Assembly: GCA_001936135.1 (NCBI GenBank)
Contig: CP012818.1
Location: 2,108,001 to 2,172,000 of the forward strand
Source of the DNA: Saccharomycopsis fibuligera x Saccharomycopsis cf. fibuligera
Taxonomy: Eukaryota; Ascomycota; Saccharomycetes; Ascoideales; Saccharomycopsidaceae
DNA length: 64,000 bases
Reading direction: 5' to 3'
Made by a program: the position numbers and the translations under genes. The notes below the pieces were generated by a model, which ran no database searches, was not told where the DNA came from, and saw only the letters and a program-made list of their open reading frames with translations. This document shows positions 32,627 through 41,366 of this stretch, piece by piece. Within the stretch, counting starts at the first letter, position 1; every line of letters begins with the position of its first letter.

Positions 32627-33613
32627 TTAGGCGGTAGCTTTTTCTTCTGGGTGCTCTTCTTGATTGAAGTTCTTTTCAGTTTCGGTCAAGCCGTTCAACT
32701 CCTGTTCCAACTCTTCCTGTTGTTTTTGATACTGTTCGTTTTCCAAGGCTTCTTCATCGCTGGTGTCGTAAACGTCATCTTCAGTGTTTCTGATGCTCAA
32801 GGTTGGCTTGACAGCGGCGGAATCCAAGGTCCAGTTTCTCAATGCGTTTTCAGCATCGACAATGATTTGCTTGGAAGTTTCATAACCGTCATAAGCTGGT
32901 CTGGTTTCGCCCGGAGTAACTGGGGCGTCATCCAACAACTCGAGCAACGCCTTCCCGTAGCCGGCAATCAAGGCCATTTTCTCAGCGTGCTCTCTGATGG
33001 AGTCAAATTGGTAATTGAAGGCCAACTTCAATTTTTCCCTAGTGATGTTGGACAATTGGGCTTCTGCAACCAACGACTCGGCCTCGGCTCTCACCAACTC
33101 CTGCTCTAGAATCATGATCTTTGGAGACTGTGGGTCCTTGTACTTCAAGTAGGCAATCTTGTCGGTGATTTTGGCTTTGCGGTCTCTGGATGGCTGGACC
33201 GAGGCTTCGATGTTTCTCACAGACTTTATTGTCAATCTGTACTGGTCGTATCTGTCGATGAACAAGTCGTCCAACTCGCCCAACTCGTAGATCAACACCC
33301 CCAACTTGTCGGTGATGTCGGAAACATCGTCATCGTTTTCCTCGCCCCAGATGGACAATTGCTTAGCCACGGCTCTTCTTTCGTTGGCAGCCAACTCCAA
33401 AGCTCTCATGACGTTTTTTTCCATCTTGACGTACTGGGCCAACTTCTTGGCCAACTCAGGACCAAAAGAGCCAGCGGCGTTTTTTCTGAAGGACGAGGCA
33501 ATACCGCTTTTGCCGAAATAGTGTCTTTTGGTGGTGGAGGTTGGAGGAGCAGGGGACTGCAACTGCGATGCGGTTGGGGCCCTGGTGTTTCTCAAGGAGT
33601 ATGTTCTGTTCAT
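32627..33613 (-). CDS. PIL1: Eisosome core BAR-domain protein (Pil1/Lsp1)
   Basis: Main structural protein of eisosomes, the furrow-like plasma-membrane domains; Pil1 and Lsp1 are paralogues. 328 aa (yeast 339-341). It begins MNRTYSLRNTRAPTASQLQ, nearly identical to Pil1, and has GPELAKKLAQYVK, NERRAVAKQLSIWG, NDDDVSDITDKLGVLIYE, IDRYDQYRLT, QPSRDRKAKITDKIAYLKYK and YGKALLELLDDAPVTPGETR. The BAR domain spans about residues 40-270, with a Glu-rich tail. The open frame extends upstream of the ATG at 33613, but that part is low-complexity leader and the family N-terminus fixes the start. GC-rich silent sites suggest high expression. Confidence 0.96.
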   Translation of the reverse strand: MNRTYSLRNTRAPTASQLQSPAPPTSTTKRHYFGKSGIASSFRKNAAGSFGPELAKKLAQYVKMEKNVMRALELAANERRAVAKQLSIWGEENDDDVSDITDKLGVLIYELGELDDLFIDRYDQYRLTIKSVRNIEASVQPSRDRKAKITDKIAYLKYKDPQSPKIMILEQELVRAEAESLVAEAQLSNITREKLKLAFNYQFDSIREHAEKMALIAGYGKALLELLDDAPVTPGETRPAYDGYETSKQIIVDAENALRNWTLDSAAVKPTLSIRNTEDDVYDTSDEEALENEQYQKQQEELEQELNGLTETEKNFNQEEHPEEKATA

Positions 33614-33615
33614 GG

Positions 33616-33660
33616 TTGTTTGTTTGTTTGTTTGTTTGTCTGTTTGTCTGTTTGTCTGTT
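33616..33660. repeat. (GTTT)n/(GTCT)n repeat in the PIL1 leader
   Basis: Tetranucleotide repeat immediately upstream of the PIL1 ATG, read as CAAA/CAGACAAA units in the mRNA: an unstructured A/C-rich leader, as is common in well-translated yeast mRNAs. Confidence 0.85.
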
Positions 33661-33904
33661 GCTTGTCAGGCCGTGTTACTTGCAAAGCAGCGTGTGATAC
33701 TTGCAAGGCAGCGAGAAGATGAACAAAGTTTTGAGGTCCAAAAAAAGAAAGAGAAGAAGGAGAAGAGCAGAGAGTGCAGACGAGAGAACAGCAGCAAGAG
33801 AGAAGAGAGAAGAGAAGGAAGGGGAGCAGGAAAGCAGAAAAACAGGAAGAGGACAGGAAAAACAGCAGCAAGCGAATTGATATTTATAAGTGGAGGGGCA
33901 GGTA

Positions 33905-33936
33905 GCAGCGCAGCAGCGCAGCAGCGCAGCAGCGCA
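33905..33936. repeat. GCGCAGCA tandem repeat
   Basis: About four units of the 8-bp sequence CAGCAGCG inside the GC-rich interval. Confidence 0.85.
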
Positions 33937-34080
33937 GGCAGCAGCACTGCGGTAGAGCGCCAGCAGTTTAGCAGCGGCAGAGCAATAGTGGCAGGCAGCC
34001 AGCCAAAATGCTCCAGCAAGCGCTCTGCCCGTCTGTCACTCGGGGCGTAAACTGCCACTCCCTTCTTCTGCTCTGCGGCC

Positions 34081-34100
34081 GCCTGCGGGCGGCCGCAGGC
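34081..34100. repeat. Perfect 8-bp inverted repeat (hairpin)
   Basis: GCCTGCGG and CCGCAGGC flank a 4-nt loop GCGG. The hairpin overlaps two GCGGCCGC octamers (34075-34082 and 34089-34096). Confidence 0.8.
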
Positions 34101-34314
34101 GGCTGCAGCCACATGTTCGGGGGTGGCAGGGTGGCAGGTTGGGCGTGGCCTCGATTGCTGCAAAGTTGGCGTTCCAGTGTGAGCTCGTAGTGCCGGCATT
34201 ACGTACTCCCGCCCTTTAGCGTGCGCTTATAAGGCGAGGAGGTGCGCAGAAAATACGTCACTCTGTTCCGCCAACCACAGCAAAGCAGAGGTGACATCAT
34301 ACGCCGCCGGCCCC

Positions 34315-34323
34315 GTTACCCGG
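34315..34323 (+). promoter_or_regulatory. Reb1-type site GTTACCCGG
   Basis: Full match to the RTTACCCGK consensus of the general regulatory factor Reb1, in the PIL1/SYM1 divergent interval. Function inferred from the motif only. Confidence 0.5.
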
Positions 34324-34790
34324 AACACGTCTCACAGCACCACTAGCGGCCCTGGAGCAACGCGTCGCGGGCAAAATAATTAAGGCGCTACACGCAATCG
34401 CAGCCACGAGGTGTTTGCTAGATTTTTCCATCGCGGCGGCTTTCTGTAAACAGTGTAGCGTATGGCTGGGAGAGCCGCGGACAACGCAGACCGACGAACG
34501 ACGAACGGCGACCGGCGACCGGCGACCGCCGACCGACGGGCGACGGAAGACGGAAGACGGGGAGTGGACGCTGTTTAGCCGGCTTATTCTGCGACAGTAA
34601 TAGCGGCTTGTCGGTTTGCGTCCCGGAGACGAGCCAGGCTACGGCCAAGCCGTGTGGCCCTAACTGACGATCAGCATCAGCGTCTGTGGGTTTTCTAGAA
34701 GCTGCGCCGCTCGCAGTGTCCGGCGATCATGCTAAAGGCGCTACCGCGCCGCCCGGGCTCTGGCCCGTAGCGGCGATCGGAGTTTTTCAG

Positions 34791-34882
34791 CGAGCGAGCG
34801 AGCGAGCGAGCGAGTGTGAGTGTGAGTGTGATACAGAGCAGAGCAGAGCAGAAAAGAGCAGAGCAGAAAAAAGCAGAGCAAA
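34791..34882. repeat. GAGC / GAGTGT / AGCAG short tandem repeats
   Basis: Adjacent runs of (GAGC)n, (GAGTGT)n and (GCAGA)n in the SYM1 upstream region; purine-rich on the plus strand. Confidence 0.8.
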
Positions 34883-35375
34883 CGGAGTTGGCTGCTTGCT
34901 TTGAGTCCGCCGGCTTTCGACACCAGTTGCTGTCGCAATTGTGTCAGTTGCCGGCTCAGCTGTCCTGGACCACAGTGCGCAGTTGCGGTCCAGGAGGTTT
35001 ATAAGCGGCTGCGGTTGCCAGTCTAGCCTGTGTTCTGACTTAGTGTGCTTGCTGGCTCGCTTTTTTTGTTTTTCGTTGTTGTTTTTCAGACCGCCACTGG
35101 TGTTTGCATCCTTCTGTCGTCTGTCGCTATCGGCTTATCTCGTCGTGCAATTTCCAAGAGTTTGGATTTTTCCATTATTTTCCATCTGCAGTCCTTCCGC
35201 GGCCCACCAGCGATTGCTCTTCTCTTCTCGTCGCACCCAGTCAGCACCTGGAGCGGCTCTGGCAAAAAAACAAAAACCAAAATCTAAACCAAAATCTATA
35301 TTGTTTGCAAAACAGCAGCAACACACGGCCGAAAGCACAGTGGCACGACTGTCGCGCACACGCATACCTGTTAGA

Positions 35376-36050
35376 ATGGCATTCTCCAGCATTTTCAGCC
35401 GCTACCAGAAGCTATTGATCAAACGGCCGTTCCTCACCAACGCAGTCTCCACCGCGCTTATCTTCTCCTCGGGCGATGCTCTTGCCCAGCTCCTTTTCCC
35501 CGAGCAGAAAATATCCACCCAGGAGCCCAACGAGGACGGTGCCAAACGCAGCGCCGGCAGCGCGGGCAAGTTGGCGTCCTACGACTACGCCAGAACACTA
35601 AGAGCTGCCGTCTACGGCGGGATCATTTTCGCGCCTATCGGCGACAGCTGGTACAAGGTCCTTTCGCGGCTCAGGTTCCCGTTCCGGCTGCCAGCCCGCA
35701 GGACGCCCGCCGTGAGAAACGGCTTGGACACGTTCACCAGAGTGTGTGTTGACCAGTTGCTCTTTGCCCCGCTAGGCATTCCGTTGTACTTCTCCGTCAT
35801 GTCGTTGCTAGAAAACAAGTCGTTTGGCCAGTTGAAGCGCAACCTCCAAGAAAACTACAAGGTGACGCTTTTGACAAATTGGATGGTGTGGCCGCTCTTC
35901 CAGTTTGCCAATTTTAGCTTGATTCCCGTGGAGTTCCGTTTGCTTAGCGTCAACGTGATTAGCATCTTTTGGAACTGTTTCTTGAGCTACAGAAACAACA
36001 GAGCCAGCAAAGCTGAGCTTCCGGTGTACAGCCCGCCGGCTCCAGAATAA
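35376..36050 (+). CDS. SYM1: Mitochondrial inner-membrane protein Sym1 (Mpv17/PMP22 family)
   Basis: Small four-helix membrane protein of the Mpv17/PMP22 family. Yeast Sym1 lies in the mitochondrial inner membrane and is needed for ethanol metabolism at heat-shock temperature. 224 aa (yeast 197). Family blocks: LIKRPFLTNAVSTALIFSSGDALAQLLFP, IFAPIGDSWYKVL, VCVDQLLFAPLGIPLYF, and the signature NWMVWPLFQFANFSLIP then RLLSVNVISIFWNCFLSY. The start at 35376 matches the family. The frame continues upstream without a stop for about 145 codons, but has no ATG there and only low-complexity sequence. Codon use is strikingly GC-rich. Of 29 Leu-type codons only one is CTG (in the variable loop FRLPARR). 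Confidence 0.93.
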   Translation: MAFSSIFSRYQKLLIKRPFLTNAVSTALIFSSGDALAQLLFPEQKISTQEPNEDGAKRSAGSAGKLASYDYARTLRAAVYGGIIFAPIGDSWYKVLSRLRFPFRLPARRTPAVRNGLDTFTRVCVDQLLFAPLGIPLYFSVMSLLENKSFGQLKRNLQENYKVTLLTNWMVWPLFQFANFSLIPVEFRLLSVNVISIFWNCFLSYRNNRASKAELPVYSPPAPE

Positions 36051-37208
36051 ACGCATTCGCCTACATAGCATAATGAAAATGTCCGCAGGAGACCTTTGCA
36101 CTCAGCAAGACCGCAAGAGACTCGTAGCTGCTAACCGCATACACCGTTCGTTATTCGCGTGTGGCATTCTCGCGATAAACGAGATCCGTCGCTGAAGCTG
36201 CTGCGCGCGTCACATGACGCACAAAAAAAGGTGAAGAAAGTTCCGGGGACGCTGCTGCCAGAAACCAAATCAGTCGGAAACAATATCACAGTAAGAAAGG
36301 ATACCGCATCAGGAAACACGGGAACCCAAAGGGGCGGTAATTAACTGAGCTGATTACAAGGGCAGCTTTAATTGGCACAAATATGAATACCCAGGCGCTC
36401 GCTTCTGTAGCTTGCCACTTCGGTATTGCTAGCAACACCTTTTTGGAGCCGTTTTCACTGATTGAGAACCACTGAGCAACTGGACAAAGGGGGGCTGCAA
36501 TTAGCGTCGGTCTCAGAAGTCCACGGGTTTTCGTGCACGTAAGCCTGATGTTGATCTTTTTCGGTTGCAAGTTTTTGAAGCGCAGATGGTGCTATAGAGC
36601 ACTTTTGGCAAATTTGGCCGTGAGCCGCAATAGCGTTGCCACTGGCAGGGCAAACCGCAGCAGACTCGACTCCAGGCGGGTCCAAAGTGTGCAACAAAAG
36701 AGAAGCCAAGCAAAATGGCTGCCAGGAAACAGAAGACAGAAAACAGAAAACCGTCTCAACGGGCGTGGCGGCCTCGTTCGCAGCTGCGGCGTCAACATGC
36801 ATCAACGACCTTACTGTGTTTGAGCCAAGCTGCAAGCTGTGATGCCTCACACACCCGGGCCGTAGGCCTTATAATCGCGTTTCTTGCAAAGAAAAGATGG
36901 CGAGGCCTGCGGTTGTCGTCCGCGAGAAGCTACACCAAGCGAAATAAAGCCAGCTCTTCGAGTGGCTGTTGGTGTTTTGCGCATTTCCCAAGGCCAAGTC
37001 GGGATTGTTTTCAGCCAGATAAGTGAAGTTTGCCGGCAAAGCTGCAAAGCAGGCAGCCCGATAAGCTGTTTCTCGTGATGAGCTTCGTTATCTGCCGTGC
37101 CAGAACACTACTATACCTAAATCTATAGTAGAGCTAGCCGACATTTTGAGTACTGAGTGCTGCTGTAAGTTACGCTACCCACTTTTTGTATTCCGTGAAC
37201 CTGGATCC

Positions 37209-37250
37209 GGACACCTGAATCAGGATACCTGAATCGGGATACCTGAACCT
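37209..37250 (+). repeat. 14-bp tandem repeat, three units
   Basis: Three units starting at 37209, 37223 and 37237 with consensus GGATACCTGAATC plus one base; units differ at one to three positions. Confidence 0.85.
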
Positions 37251-37561
37251 GACAGACAGCCCGAAGGCCTCTGCATATTTTACTTGTTCAAGGTTCTGTA
37301 CTCACATTTGGTTCTCATGACTTTTTCTTTAGCACGTTGCAAATGGAACTTGTCCGTAGCTCACGCTGATGTAATTCAGGCTATCAGCATGAAAGCTGGA
37401 TGTTTCGGAGCAGACGACATTGTCCCGACACTTGCAAGGGTTGATACAGCATGCACAGACCAAATATGTGCTGTTTGTGCGAGCATGACCATCAATGAAT
37501 GTGTGGCTGGAAATTTCAACTGTAAATACTCATTCACTACGATACGCTGAATGCGCATTTT

Positions 37562-37564
<3 letters not shown>

Positions 37565-37609
<45 letters not shown>
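37565..37609. repeat. T45 homopolymer tract
   Basis: Uninterrupted run of 45 T, the longest homopolymer in the window, followed 70 bp later by an (A5-10 C)n tract ending in about 18 A (37677-37735). Confidence 0.9.
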
Positions 37610-37610
<1 letters not shown>

Positions 37611-37876
37611 AGCCACACGCCTTCCAAATAGTCATATCATGAAGAGTTACAAGCCTTCAAATACATGTTAAAAAACTTGCAAAAAAACAAAAACAAAAAA
37701 AAAACAAAAACAAAAACAAAAAAAAAAAAAAAAAAGGCCTGGCTCATAAGCTGCTAAGTGCATTAGCTCCTGTTTCAATTAATCTGGTGCAATGGCCCCG
37801 ACAGTCACAATAAGTAGTACCACTGCTTACGCAAGGGTATAATGTGCTGATTGATGCTTTCCCCGTCAAGTAAGCG

Positions 37877-38152
37877 TCAATTATTGAAATTTGTAGCACT
37901 TCCCACGGAACCTGCAAAAACATGGATTATACAATCAAAGATATTGGGCCCCAGGTTAAGAAAATTCACTCGCATCTGAGTGCCTAATTTTCCTGGTTTG
38001 GATATTTTGTACACAAACTTGGATAGTGGCACTGCCGGAAGATGCATATCACGATTGCACCAGCTCTCTAGTAAATAGTCGGAGTTCATGCTCAAAAAAG
38101 TTCCATAATTTTCTGCCATCCATCCCTCCGCATGCCTCACGCCGCAAATCAT
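37877..38152 (-). CDS. Doubtful 91-codon open frame, unknown
   Basis: Starts MICGVRHAEGWMAENYGTFL and ends with FDCIIHVFAGSVGSATNFNN. Its composition is protein-like (few low-complexity runs, mixed polar and hydrophobic residues), unlike the other frames in this interval. I recognise no family. A stop codon lies directly before the ATG in frame; a TAG there could also be a 3' splice site. It may be a chance frame, a small gene, or the remnant of one. Confidence 0.2.
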   Translation of the reverse strand: MICGVRHAEGWMAENYGTFLSMNSDYLLESWCNRDMHLPAVPLSKFVYKISKPGKLGTQMRVNFLNLGPNIFDCIIHVFAGSVGSATNFNN

Positions 38153-39665
38153 CTACGGCGACCAAAAAGCTGTTTATATCGCTTTTTGAAGTGAAAGCCT
38201 TGTGCTCATGTCAGGCAACGCCAGCAGGTGTTTGTGTTCTATGAACACAGAAGATAGCCGCACTTGTGAAGATGACACAACGGAGAAAATGCTCCAATAT
38301 GATAATGGGGCCGCGCCAGCTATAACACTCTGCTTAATTGATCTGAATCCCCTGTAACGCGCAAAACCCGCACCGTCCCTTTTCCTGCTTATTGTTAACG
38401 CTGATGGCCGGTAGAAATTTCCATTTATGTGGTAGAAGTGAATATTATTATTCCAGCGCTACATTCTGCAAGCATCACTGCTGCGAACAGGTCAGCCACT
38501 AATATTTCATAGAAACAGCTACAGAGTCCATTTCACAAAAACAAAAATGTGTATATCCATGGAGAATTTTATTTTTGGATTTCTGTTCTTCGGCAGTGTT
38601 TAGTTTCATTGTTCAATGCTCCACTTTATGTGATTTTGCTCATGTGTTGCAGTTTTTGTCGATACTATATTGGCACTTTCCCAAGGTAGAAGACCCAATT
38701 GGTACAACAGGATGTACGAATTGGTCTGCTGCCCGGGATACTACGGTGAAACTCTCAGAATACCATCACTACATTTCTCGCTATAAGCGTTCAGTTCTTT
38801 TGGCCTCCTTTTTTTTTCTTTTCCTTTTTTTTTTTTTTTCTTTTTTTTTGTTGTTGTTGTCCAAAATCCTTTCTGCTTTTCGTCCAGTCTATTTCCTCGT
38901 CCTCTACTGCTTTTGCGAAGCAGGATCTTTGAAAAAAATCCAAATCATTTGCAAGCCTTAGAGCAGCCCTTATGGAGGTGATAATTGACTCAGGAAGCAT
39001 GGGAAGGGAGAGATTGTGTAGGAAAGAATGCCGGAAAAGGGCGGAGGAATAGGGTTTACAATTGGGAAACCAGGAAGATACAGCAGGAATCTCACTCCAC
39101 CACTAAAAGCGGAATAATGACTCTCTACCATCAAGACTACCGAAATTCTTCTACGGAAATACGAGAAATATTCCTAGTATCATGAATCTGTACCAATCAT
39201 TCCTCCCTCTATACTAGCACCGGCCCACTGTTTGAAAAACCCCCAGGCGTTGATCGAAGATCCCCGTCACAGCGTCGATAGCGTGTCTGCTGGAGCTTTT
39301 CCCTGTCATTTTCAACTGCAGTGCGTAAGCATGCGGGATTCGGCAGCATGCAGGACTACAGAATTTGCAAAAGTCTATGAGTACAACCTGTTACTATTTT
39401 TTGTTTTTATTGAAAACTCTTTTGTTTTTGAAATACACCACACATTTGAAACAAAAGGTATAAATTGTGTTGATATCCACCTGCTACGTTGTTCAGTTGT
39501 TTGTTTAAATTTATTCATCATTCTAGAAATTTAACTAGGTTATTTGTCCACAACTATCTTCCCAATATTCTAGACAAAAAACCCTCCCTTTGCTATAGAG
39601 AATCTTTAGAAAGTTCGACCAACTGGAACCCACAACTATCAAACTAGTACTAACCCTTTACTGAA

Positions 39666-41366
39666 ATGTTAGGAAAATCTGTTAAGCTTGCTTTTACCGG
39701 CGCTTTGGCCTTGCAAGCCTCTGCTGTTACTCTCCCAGCCAAAAGAGAAGCTGGTGCTGATCCAGAACCTTTCAGCAAAACCCTTTTGCTCGGTCCAGGC
39801 CCAGGTGGTATTGCTGTGAATGCCCTTGGCCAAGTGGTGTCCATTGGTAATGATGTTACCAGCGTTATCGGCGACGTTGCAACCAATGTTGCTGGCAGCC
39901 TTGTCACTAATGCTGTGCAAATTATTGACGGTGTCGCTGTCGACCTTCTTCCAAGAGATACCTTAGCCGAGCCACTTGCCGAAAGAGATGCTATTGTTCA
40001 ACCAAAGAGTATTCCAGCTGCTACTGCTGCCCCACAAGCAGTTGATACTACTAAAGGTGCTCCTGGTAGTGCTGTGACAGCTCCTGTTGAGCTTTTTGAA
40101 AGAGAGCTCCAGGAAAGAGAGGTTGTCGCCGGCGTGGTTACTGAAGTTGTTGGTGGTGTTACTAGTATCATTGGTGGTGTTACTACCGTGATTGGCGGGG
40201 TTACCAGTGTTGTCGATACCGTTCTCACTGATGTCTACTCTAACGTCAACTCCTTCCTCCATGACACTCTTACTGTTGGTGGTGTTACCATTACTGGTCT
40301 TCTAACCATTGACCCAATCTGTCTTCATCTCTTCACAGAGCAAGAAACTGTTGTCCTTACAACCATTCCTCAAAACTTACTACCATGTACTCAATATTTG
40401 ACCCAAACCATTACTTCCTCTGCTCCTGCCTCATCCTCTATTGAGTCGTCTTCTGCCTCATCCTCTGCTCCTGCCTCATCCTCTGCTCCTGCCTCATCCT
40501 CTGCTCCTGCTTCTTCCTCTGCTCCTGCCTCATCCTCATCCTCTGCTCCTGCCTCTTCTTCAGCTCCTGCTTCTTCCTCTGCTCCTGCTCCTGCCTCTTC
40601 TTCAGCTCCTGCCTCATCTTCAGCTCCTGCCTCATCCTCTGCTCCTGCCTCATCTTCAGCTCCTGCCTCATCCTCAGCTCCTGCTTCTGTTGCAACATCT
40701 TCTAGTGCCGGTTTTAATGGTACTGAGCCAAACACCAGCGCTAAGGTTACCTCTGCTTCTACTTCTACCGATAATGGTAATGGTGCTACCCCTCAACCAA
40801 CTGACAGTGCTTCCCAGGGCAGCGGCAACTCTGGCAAAAGTTCTGCTGCTGTTAACGGTATTAGTACCCAAACTTCTGAAGTTGTTGGTGTTCAAACTGT
40901 TGTCTCCACTATTGAGTCCTGCAGTGAAAATGTTTGCACAAGTGTTATCATAAGTTCATCAACTACTCAGGGTGCTGCTACCGAAGGTCAAGGTCAAGGC
41001 CAAGGCCAAGGTACTTCTTCAACTCCAACTGGTGAAACTGAGTTTACCTCTAGTACTGCTCCTGCTACAACCTCTGGAAATTCTCCAGCTGCCGGAAGTA
41101 CTGCTCCAACAGCCCAAACCGTCTCTCCAACCGTTGAAAGCGCTACCCCAGTCTCATCTGGTAAAAGTTCTGCTGAGACCACTGAAACCAATACCCCAAC
41201 TGTTGCTACCAGCGGTTCAGGCTCTTCTAGCGCTTTCTCCACCCCGGCTGTTGCCACTGTTGGAGAAGGTGCTGCCGGCAGATTGGCTAACTTTGACAAC
41301 GGTAATTACGTGAATATCTTAGCTAGAGCTGCAGCTCTTTTGGTTGTACCAGTGTTTTTCCTTTGA
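39666..41366 (+). CDS. GPI-type cell-wall protein 1, Ser/Ala-repeat rich
   Basis: 566 aa secreted protein. Signal peptide about 1-20 (LAFTGALALQASA), then LPAKREAGADPEP, where KR-EA looks like a Kex2 site followed by an X-Ala dipeptide. The N-terminal part has Val/Gly-rich pseudo-repeats (GGVTSIIGGVTTVIGGVTS, about 155-180) and a small Cys-containing segment (ICLHLF...LLPC). Next come about 14 copies of a SAPASS unit (about 255-340), a Ser/Thr/Gly-rich stalk with STIESCSENVCTSVI (the Cys pair typical of yeast wall proteins), a GQ repeat, and a C-terminal hydrophobic tail ILARAAALLVVPVFFL preceded by small residues, as for a GPI signal. Likely a structural or adhesive mannoprotein. I do not recognise a specific orthologue. 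Confidence 0.85.
   Translation: MLGKSVKLAFTGALALQASAVTLPAKREAGADPEPFSKTLLLGPGPGGIAVNALGQVVSIGNDVTSVIGDVATNVAGSLVTNAVQIIDGVAVDLLPRDTLAEPLAERDAIVQPKSIPAATAAPQAVDTTKGAPGSAVTAPVELFERELQEREVVAGVVTEVVGGVTSIIGGVTTVIGGVTSVVDTVLTDVYSNVNSFLHDTLTVGGVTITGLLTIDPICLHLFTEQETVVLTTIPQNLLPCTQYLTQTITSSAPASSSIESSSASSSAPASSSAPASSSAPASSSAPASSSSSAPASSSAPASSSAPAPASSSAPASSSAPASSSAPASSSAPASSSAPASVATSSSAGFNGTEPNTSAKVTSASTSTDNGNGATPQPTDSASQGSGNSGKSSAAVNGISTQTSEVVGVQTVVSTIESCSENVCTSVIISSSTTQGAATEGQGQGQGQGTSSTPTGETEFTSSTAPATTSGNSPAAGSTAPTAQTVSPTVESATPVSSGKSSAETTETNTPTVATSGSGSSSAFSTPAVATVGEGAAGRLANFDNGNYVNILARAAALLVVPVFFL
40425..40690 (+). repeat. SAPASS-coding minisatellite
   Basis: About 14 tandem units of roughly 18 bp (TCCTCTGCTCCTGCCTCA type), with insertions of single Ser or Pro-Ala codons. 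Such repeats in yeast wall proteins change copy number readily. Confidence 0.9.

Larger units (their letters stand above)
33614..35375. promoter_or_regulatory. GC-rich divergent interval PIL1 / SYM1
   Basis: 1.76 kb between two divergent genes, much richer in GC than the rest (about 60-70% in 34021-34140 and around 34500, judged by eye). It holds a GTTT/GTCT repeat, a GCAGCA repeat, an ACCGGCG-type repeat, a GAGC/AGCAG repeat, two NotI-type octamers with a hairpin (34075-34100), a Reb1-type site (34315-34323), a TTATAAGG element (about 34228) and a TTTATAAG element (about 34998) upstream of SYM1. No RNA gene recognised. Confidence 0.6.
36051..39665. promoter_or_regulatory. 3.6-kb intergenic region upstream of cell-wall gene 1
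   Basis: By far the longest gene-free stretch in the window. It begins GC-rich (to about 37.1 kb) and becomes AT-rich. Contents: a 14-bp x 3 repeat (37209-37250), T45 (37565-37609), an A/C-rich tract (37677-37735), T-rich tracts near 38810-38850, and a 91-codon minus-strand frame at 37877-38152. No known gene was recognised. The layout recalls the very long, complexly regulated promoters of yeast adhesin genes such as FLO11. Confidence 0.45.

Noticed and set aside
33614-33871. In-frame extension upstream of the PIL1 ATG, with a hydrophobic start resembling a signal peptide
   Set aside because: The family N-terminus MNRTYSLRN fixes the start at 33613; the extension translates a tetranucleotide repeat and a pyrimidine tract.
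34941-35375. 145-codon open extension upstream of SYM1
   Set aside because: No ATG in it and no family similarity; GC-rich DNA simply has few stop codons.
36051-39665. Search for transposon or LTR remnants in the long intergenic region
   Set aside because: No terminal repeats, target-site duplications, or transposase, integrase or reverse-transcriptase motifs were visible, and the nearby tRNA has no flanking element.
40391-40735. Minus-strand frame of Glu/Ala repeats opposite wall gene 1
   Set aside because: Antisense shadow of the SAPASS minisatellite.
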